Source of the DNA: Liolophura sinensis
Taxonomy: Eukaryota; Mollusca; Polyplacophora; Chitonida; Chitonidae
NCBI RefSeq assembly: GCF_032854445.1
Contig: NC_088307.1
Span: 7,082,017 to 7,146,016 of the forward strand
Direction: 5' to 3'
Length of the DNA stretch: 64,000 nt
A model generated the notes under the pieces. The model searched no databases. It saw only the letters and a list, made by a program, of their open reading frames with translations, and had not been told where the DNA came from. Shown here piece by piece: positions 48,101 to 57,100 of this stretch. A program made the translations under genes and the position numbers. How positions within the stretch are numbered: position 1 is the first letter of the stretch; every line of letters begins with the position of its first letter.

Positions 48101-51100
48101 CACTGTAACAACACAGGCACCTTAGCATAACACAGACACTGCAACACAGCCCAGTCTGACACAGCTGCAGATGGGCAGAACTCACAGTAACATAACACAC
48201 ACTGTAACACAGCCCACTCTGACACTGCTGTAGATGGCAGAACTCACAGTAACATAACACAGACAATGTAACACAGCCCAGTCTGACATTGCCGTAGATG
48301 GCAGAACTTGCTGTAACATAACACAGACACTGTAACATAGACATCACAGACATCACAACACACTGCAACAAAAACATGCACTGTAACACCAACAGACAGT
48401 GTAATGTAAGCAGATACTGTAACAGAGACTGTGTAACAAAAAAATGAAGTGTGTACATAGCATTAAGCTTATACACGTAACTGCTCAACCCCTATAGTGT
48501 TACAGGTATCACTTTGCCACCTCACTGAGCATCTCATGAGAAATGTCTGAGGGAAAAGATCAAGGTTTTTTCCTCTGTGGAAGGAACTGACAGCTGAGTA
48601 TATGCAGAGACTCACCAGCTGGATATCTGCTCCCCATTCACGACAACACCCGGGCCCTCATAATCCTTCAGCACGACAATGATCTGACGCCCACAGCCTG
48701 CAGAGCAAAAAGTCACAAAACATCACGTCATATTGACCTAAGTCCTTCATAACAGCCAGGGGGTGCTATATTCTGATGATTTAACATTGGAGAGGTAACG
48801 GTTGTGGTGGCTTGGTGTGAGGTCGTTAGGGTGCGGACTGGTCTCGGCAGGGCTGAACTGTTAACGAGCTTAATCTAAATGACACTTAAGTTTTTTTGAA
48901 GATAAGACTAAGCCACAACATTTCACCTTAAGGTTTAGCTTTTTTCATTTGTCACATTTTGCTTGATTCTGACTGATTCTTCCACATCAAGTGCCAGCAT
49001 GAAAGTATCATTTACTTAACTGAAAAGTCCATTTCTACCGGCAAAACTTTTGGTGAAATACAGTAGTCTGGGTTAGAGCTTAAGCTCGAAATATTATCTA
49101 TTTGCATGGTACATGAAGGTCCAACATTTGGGATTACAGCCAAACTGTGTTTTTTTTTTTAAAGATGGATAGATGGATGCATTTTTGTTGATGTTCTCAA
49201 TGAAATATTAAGTCAATTCAAACTTGGACATGTAATCTGCGATCATTCAACTCCATTTGACATTTTTTGTACAGATAATACCCCAATGCTCCCTTCAAAT
49301 TACAATTCTGAAATTTCCGATAGTCATATTCTTTCTATGAGGAAAGGAATTACTAAAAAGTTCGCAATAAAATTCCTACATGTACATACCACATTTTTGA
49401 CAAAAAATCCAGCAACTGACCAGAAAAACTTCATACACTCTCTGTATTCTGTGATGCATTCAGTCATAATATTCATTAAAGATTTCAAGACATTACAACT
49501 ACAGTCAAACTAAAGCCTTACATCCATAGATTTACTTCATTCGTTAATTTAAAGTAAAAAGTGAACTTTTTACTCCAACAATGGCGATCAAGTTTATACA
49601 ACGTAGCTGAAGAAACTAGAGTACTGAACATAAATAATGGCTCTTCTTCAGAGACGGAAGCTCATTATTAAGAAAGCAGTCATATACAGCTTTTAATATA
49701 CACTGAAGATCAGAGTAAAAGTACAACATACAGCTGAGGTAGATTTAGTAAATAAGTGATAAAGCAGTGACTGAGGTTAGCACTGGTGCAGTCAGGTGAT
49801 GTAAACTGTAAGCAAAAGCTCAGTGCACAAGGACAACATTTGTTGTCGAAAACGGGATTTCTTGATCCAGGCAACAAAAAATCCTCCAAATTTATTCATG
49901 TGCAAGTAACAACAACAACAAGATATTCCTGAGGCTGAAAGACTTGATCCAAAGATTTACGTTGTTTAATTTTTGGCAACAAAAAATCCAGAAACAAAGG
50001 AGTTGGCCACAAGATTTCACTCGACTGCAGGAAATCTGGATCTTGTGAAATCGTTGCCATCGACATCTACCAATCAGCATGTGTGGAAATGTCATGTGAG
50101 TACATACAAAATGATAGCCGTGACAACTTTTTGGGGTCACAGGACCTTGAACGTACCATATGACCATCTTTCAAAACTGGAATCTTCAAAAATGGACAAC
50201 AAATGTTGCTCGTGTGCAAGTAACCAATATTCTGGATCATCTGACACCGAGATTTGAAAATCTGATTTTCGACAAAAAATGTTGTCTGTGTGCGCTAGGC
50301 TAAAGCTGTGCGCAGACAGGAAACTCCAGTCTCCAGCTCCTGTCCAGTTTTGACAAAACACTATCACATCTTTGTTAAAAACGCTATCAAACTTTGACAA
50401 AACCCTCTCAAATGATCACTGCTTTCAATGGCATTTAAAAGCTGGGTTGGATAACATAAGATATCAACGGATCACAGCTTCTATTTATGTAACGTTTCAG
50501 TATAGATAATAATATTCATAAGCTGATATCAAGAATGTAGCCTTTAAATACCCATTGCTGTTACTATATGATCATTACGCTTGATAACAGCATTTGTATC
50601 TACACCGAAACATAGCCCACTGAACAAACAGAAGTTGTAATTCATATCTTTCACATGATATCATAGTTATCTGAACAACAAATTATTTTTGTTGCAATTT
50701 TGACTATATTTATTTATTTACTTGATTGGTGTTTTACGCCGTACTCAAGAATATTTCACTTATACGACGGCGGCCAGCATTAGGTTGGGTGGAAACCGGG
50801 CACAGACCGGGAGAATCCCAAGACCATCTGTAGGTTGCTGGTAGACCGATTTTGACTATATATACATAACACGTATGCCATTCATAAAGATTGAGATACA
50901 TATTAATATCAAATTTTCAAATTAAATACACCAAGTCACTGGAATCCATCCCTAGCTGGTAACACAGTATTCCATTGCTTTGGCACAGCAGACAGGTTAT
51001 TTCCCTCTTTGAATTTCTGGATTTCCAGATTTGATTTCGAGCGAGCAAAAATTGGTTGTGTGCTTCGGGTTCATGAGTGTTGCAAGCTATGTGCAATGTA

Positions 51101-54100
51101 TAAACTGTGACAAAGAGGAGTGATGCAGTCAGATGGCACTTTCACAAAACTTTGTAAAATCATTTTTTTGGTAACTTTCCACATGATTAAATCATGTCAT
51201 TTTATGTTATGACATCATCATTTGTGATGGAACAAAAAAAATGACACAAATCTGACTTACAAAGTTTTTGGTTTCCTTGTGAAAGTGGCCTCAGAGGTAA
51301 AGCAGCTGAATTGTGAGAGGGTGTGATAAGCATGCTAAAGTCAGAATCACAAAATCAGCTGCACAACTTCCCTCTCAGGTGAGCATGGCAAAAAGACCAC
51401 TAACGAGTACCACAGAGCACCACAACAGGTATATACTTATGTTGCTGGTGACGTACTTGAGAACTTACCAACGAGGTAAGCCACTTCCACACGCGATGCT
51501 GTCGCTCGCGTCTGGTTGTCAATCACAAAGAACAATAGGTCCGCCACCTGCAAAAAGTGCAAAGAACAAACTTAACAATTAGATCGTTTTCAGCCTGTTT
51601 TTTTCTGAATGTTATCAAAAGCGTACAGGTCAACCAAACATCAATGAAAATAGGCTTTACAGTGTGATATCCATCTTCTTTTGTTAGTTTGTTCAATTGC
51701 TTTGGGGGCTTAACTTTGCTTTCAACAGAATTTCAGTTTCATGTCACAACAGTTTCTCTTTGTTCATGTAACAGATTGATCGAAACAAATATACATTTAT
51801 GTTGCTACCTGAATGATGAAGACACCAGACATGAGGCCAATTCCTCTCTTAGTAGACAGATAAGGTTTACCAATACCTGGCCTATATACTCCGTTATGCC
51901 ACGAATCTCCCTCTCAAATGATTTCAAATATTGGTTATCCACACAGGGCAACATTTGGTGTCCATTTTTGAAGACTCTGATCGGTTATGAATCCTTGTTG
52001 TGGTTACACACACATGAACAACATTTCCAAATGGTTTTGTTACCTCAATCAGGAAATGCGTTTTTCAAGAACAAGTGTTGTCCATGTGCACTGGGCCCAG
52101 TTGTTTGAAAGTTTATCAGCTAATACTGGTATTAAATCATAACAGGTATACTGGTGTTTGAAAGTTTATCAGCTAATACTGGTATTAAATCATATTTTAC
52201 ATTTAAATTTTTAGACAAACTCAGCACCAAAAGCAGTTCTCTAAAATCAAAGTATAACAGCAGCAGTTTTAGTTCATATTTATTGTAATGTTGCACAATT
52301 TTTTAGGCTGAGTACAAAATTGAAGACTTGGCTTAAACTTAAATCTGGCATTAAGTCTTAAACCGGTTTTGAACAACCGGACCCTGGGCTGTAGACTTAC
52401 CTGTTTGGCTTGATCCTCCAACTCTATCAGTTCTGGGGACCAATGGCTGACCTGCTGTAGACAGAACAAACAGCAGAATGAAACTACGCAGCATGTCAGA
52501 AAACTTTTATCCTACACGTGAACACTCCGGCCGTACGTGGGAAGGTCCGTCAGCAACCTGCGGATGGTCATGGGTTTCCCCCGGGGCTCTGCTCGGTTTC
52601 CACCCACCATAATGCTGACCACCGTCGTATAAGTGAAATATTCTTGAGTCCGGGGCAAAACAACCACTCCAATAAATAAATAAATCCTACACGTAAACAC
52701 ATAATTGATCGGTTTGAAGTTCGACATGCTGACATAAGCATCTGTATTTGTAAACAAGGTAAAGTCTAAAAACTATTTTAATATCAGAAGTGGACCAGTG
52801 GGGGTGGGGGGTGGGGAGGTGAGCAAATAAATGTTAGAAAACGTTACTTTTGTTTTTCAGACTTACATTTTTTTGAGTAGGCTAGCATCATACCGTTCAA
52901 AGAAACCTCAAAACATCTGTCTAAGACATCTGTCTAACTAAAAACGAGCACTCCTGTGCACTGACTAACACAACATCATATTCCAGTGGTATGTGGGAAG
53001 GTCTGCCAGCAACCTGCGGATGGTCGTGGGCTTCCCCTGGGTTCAGACCGGTTTCCTCCCACCATAATGCTGGCCGCCGTCACATAAAAGTGAAATATTT
53101 TTGAGTACGGCGTAAAACACCAATCAAATAAATAAATCATACTCCAATGGGCAAAGTATTTACATATTTTCATGAGTGAAAAAGGCTATCAGTCGTTCTG
53201 ATAACAAACATGGCATTAACAATACATAAAGACTCTTCCGGGTCTGGCTGAATGTGTTGTCTATCAATGTGTTGTGTTCAAGCTATGTCTATATACTTCA
53301 TTTATCTATTCAACTACACAAGCAGGAAGTACAAAAATAAGAACCTATTATCAATAAACCTACGCTTATTAAAAGCTGCGGAAAAACTTTTACAGAACCC
53401 ACATAAAATTTTCAGAATTATTCATTACTAACAAGATATGCATTAACAAAGTTACTGATGCGAATTTAGTTTCTTTTCTGATTGTTGTTCAATGACACTC
53501 TGCTTTTACTAACAATAATATTATAGTATCAAAGTGAAGTCAGCACGTACATTTAGCTATGGTCGTCTGATAGTCTGTATTTATTTATTTGATTGGTGTT
53601 TTAGGCCATACTCAAGAATATTTCACTTATACGATGGCGGCCAGCATTATGGTGGGAGGAAACCGGTGGAAACCCACGACCATCTGCAGGTTGCTGGCAG
53701 ATCTTCCCACGTACGGCCGGAGAGGAAGCCAGCATGAACTGGACTTGAACTCACAGTGGCCATATTGGTGAGAGGCTCCCGGGCCATTACGCTGCGCTAG
53801 CGTGCTAAACAACTGAGCCACGGAGGCCCCCAATAGTCTTTATGAACATGCTTATACACACATACATGTAATATCTTAACTCTCAACCTTTGATTGACAG
53901 AGGCATTACTTATGGATAACAATTGCTGGATTTATTGTGTTGGTGACGTTTCGATGTAGGTTCTTACATTGTTATCAAACCATATGAACATACAGAGATA
54001 CAAGACAACATATATACAGTAAAAGAGTGAGTGGTGTCAACAACAGGCAACAATGTAACATAGATAGTAACTTCAGGGTAATGGTTTCAGGGTTTAAGAG

Positions 54101-57100
54101 TTTAAGACGGTCACTGTCTAATCTGATGAGGTCATTGTAGGCGCTCGGTAGGCGCTCATCGGATTAGACAGTGACCGTCTTAAACCCTGAAGCCATTACC
54201 CTGTAGTTACTATCTATGTTACATTGTTGCCTGTTGTTGACACCACTCACTCTCTTACTGTATATATGTTGTCTTGTATCTCTGTATGTTCATATGGTTT
54301 GATAACGATGTAAGAACCTACATCGAAACGTCACCAACACAATAAATCCAGCAATTGTTATCCATAAGTAATGCCTCTGTCAATCTATACCATCCCAATT
54401 CCTAAATGCCTCTGAAAGAAGTCTCAACCTTTCACATGCTGCACAATGCACTGCCTTTCTATAAACATAGTATTATGTGCAACCTGATCTTTGTCAACAA
54501 ATTACAAAAGCATATTCATGCCCAAAATAGACTTATTTTGCTGCTTGAATTCTTGTAAAAACGGACCCAGATTTCTTTGGTGGAAAGGGCCAGTGTGAAG
54601 GAAAAAAAAATGTGTATATTTCAGACCAGGAAGTGTGGGTATGAATGAACGATTATAGCTTTAATGTCACCTCGGCAAAATTTCAGCCATATAATCATGA
54701 CCTTGCGAGAAAATGGAAGAAGAGATTTTGCACAACAACAAAGGTAAAACAGCCAATTTCCTGCAGTAGACTTGACAGCTATGACTTTTCTTTTAATGAC
54801 ACAAACTGTTACACAGTATTAGGCCATGCCAATTTTAATTGTTGTTTTATGGGCAGAATAAAACTTCTTTTAATGTCAGAAAAAATGATCTAATTTGTGG
54901 AAAATGTAGACAAATATTCCTGTGGAATTTATGTTTACACGATAGCAAAACCTTGAAAAACAGAAAGATGATAAAAACATACAGATGGACAAAATAAGAC
55001 GGATGGATTTTCAGGGCTTTTCTATTCCATTTTTAGATTTTTCTAGTGTTGGCTTGAATGTAAAACACAAAATAAAATTAGTGTTGCCTTATGTCAAATG
55101 AAATGTGATCTCATGATCTGATATGATCACATGATCTGATACGATCAAATGATCTGATATGAGTACTTACAGGATTATAGAAGGTGATATCATGCTCCTT
55201 GAGGAATGGAATGGCTTCATCTCGTCTCCACGTGGTCGGGTTACAGGAGCCACCCAGGAATACTACAACAACAACACCATTGTAGACAAGGACTCCAGTT
55301 ATATTATGACACATCCATAAAAAAAGTTCAAAACTCTCAAATCATTTATACTGGATATGAAAGTCCTTTGCCTATAGTTCCTATGGCAACCTTTTTTAAA
55401 TTCTTCTTTGTTAAGAGTCATTCTAGCTCAATGTGCAAAAACTCTCAGGTCATTCATATTGAAAATGGAAGTCCTTTGCCCACAGTTCTCATTTATTTAT
55501 TCATTTAATGGGTACATGTTTATCACGGTACTGGCAATTTCATGATGTGTTTATTTGTTGACTACTGCAAATCACATAGAATTTCATGGAATTTATTGCC
55601 CTGGTGTATTGTAGCACCAAACATAACACAGGGATTTACAACTGGTGAAAAAGCTATATGTGATTTAGTGTAGTAAAAAATCACATAAAAGTTATGTAAT
55701 TTATTGCCCTGGTGTTCTGGTAGTACAGAAGACTAAACGGGGACTTCTAGTTCCATGAAATTGTAGATCAGTCCGAATACTGTAAAACAGGTGGCATAAA
55801 ACAGGTGGCATAAAACTGGTGGCATAAAGCGGTTGGCATAAAGCGGTTGGCATATTCGCCACTGAAATATCACATATCTCACACTTACCTTGAAAGTGTG
55901 CCACGTTACCTGGAAAAAAAATATAGAAAAAATCAAACACAATGTTTATTTGTTTGCTTGAATAATCTGGCTTTTTAACAATATTGCCCTGAACATAAAC
56001 AGTCTGAGTGAGTGAGTGAGTGAGTGCCTGAGGTTTAACATTGTGCTTAACAATTGTCAGTCATATGACAACAAAGGAATCCTTAGGGTGTATGTAATGT
56101 GCCTCCTTGTTGCAGAACGTATTTCCACTGCTCTTTTTATCTGGTGCCGCCTCACTGAGACCCCTTACCGAAGGCAAGTAAGCCGACCCATCTGAGCCAT
56201 TATAATGATACGGGTCAACCAGTGATTACACTATCCCCTTCACGCTGAATGCCAAGCGAAGAAGTTACAACTTCCTCTTTTAAAGTCTTAGGTGTGACTC
56301 GACTCAGTAAAGAGTCTGAGTGTGACAGTCATATTGATAAATACATGTGCACATAATATACTGAATATTTCAAACATAATGAGCATGAATATATTGAAGT
56401 GTTCATGATGACTTTCAGAGTGCTTACCTGCTCTCTTGGTGCGACATTCTTGGAGAATTCTCCGATCCAGGTTCTGTGATAGCGGCATCGGAAGTGTCGG
56501 CCTGTCAAAACACAAATATAACTATGTGCCAAACAACAACTGGATACATATTAAGCACCAGAAGCCTTGGGATTTAACACAGATAACAAATATGTGCTTC
56601 ACACAACAAATGGCTACATTTCTTGTGAGAATTAAACACGAGAAGTGTCAGACTGTAACACAGAAAACAACTGTGTCTTTCAACAACAAATGGCTAACAC
56701 TTCTTGTGAGAATTAAGCAGGAGAAGTGTCAGACTGTAACACAGAAAACAACTGTGTCTTTCAAACAACAAATGGCTAACATTCCTTGTGAGAATTGAAC
56801 ACGAGAAGCGTCAGACTGTAACACAGAAAACAACTGTGTCTTTCAAACAACAAATGGCTAACGTTTCTTGTGAGAATTAAACACTAGAAGTGTCAGACTG
56901 TAACACAGAAAACAACTGTGTCTTTCAAACAACAAATGGCTAACATTCCTTGTGAGAATTAAACACTAGAAGTGTCAGAGAGTAACACAGAAAACAACTG
57001 TGTCTTTCAAACAACAAATGGCTAACATTCCTTGTGAGAATTAAACACGAGAAGTGTCAGAGAGTAACACAGAAAACAACTGTGTCTTTCAAACAACAAA

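Noticed and set aside
46452-48488. Cys-rich repetitive minus-strand frames (CYCEFCHLQLCQTGLCYS)
   Set aside because: They are translations of the acceptor minisatellite. Only the final copy (exon 8) joins a complete gene model.
53750-53832. Possible tRNA gene (A-box and B-box present)
   Set aside because: The boxes belong to the tRNA-derived head of the SINE; the cloverleaf is degraded and continues into the SINE body.
53534-53833. Open frames over 53.5-53.8 kb, and similar ones at 13.0, 14.1, 15.5 and 52.6 kb (FDWCF.PYSRIF.LYDGGQHYGG)
   Set aside because: These are translations of the SINE body and tail in different frames, not proteins.
55701-55942. Minus-strand frames containing PPVLCHLFYA repeats
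   Set aside because: They run through a 16-bp repeat and the microexon in the wrong frame.
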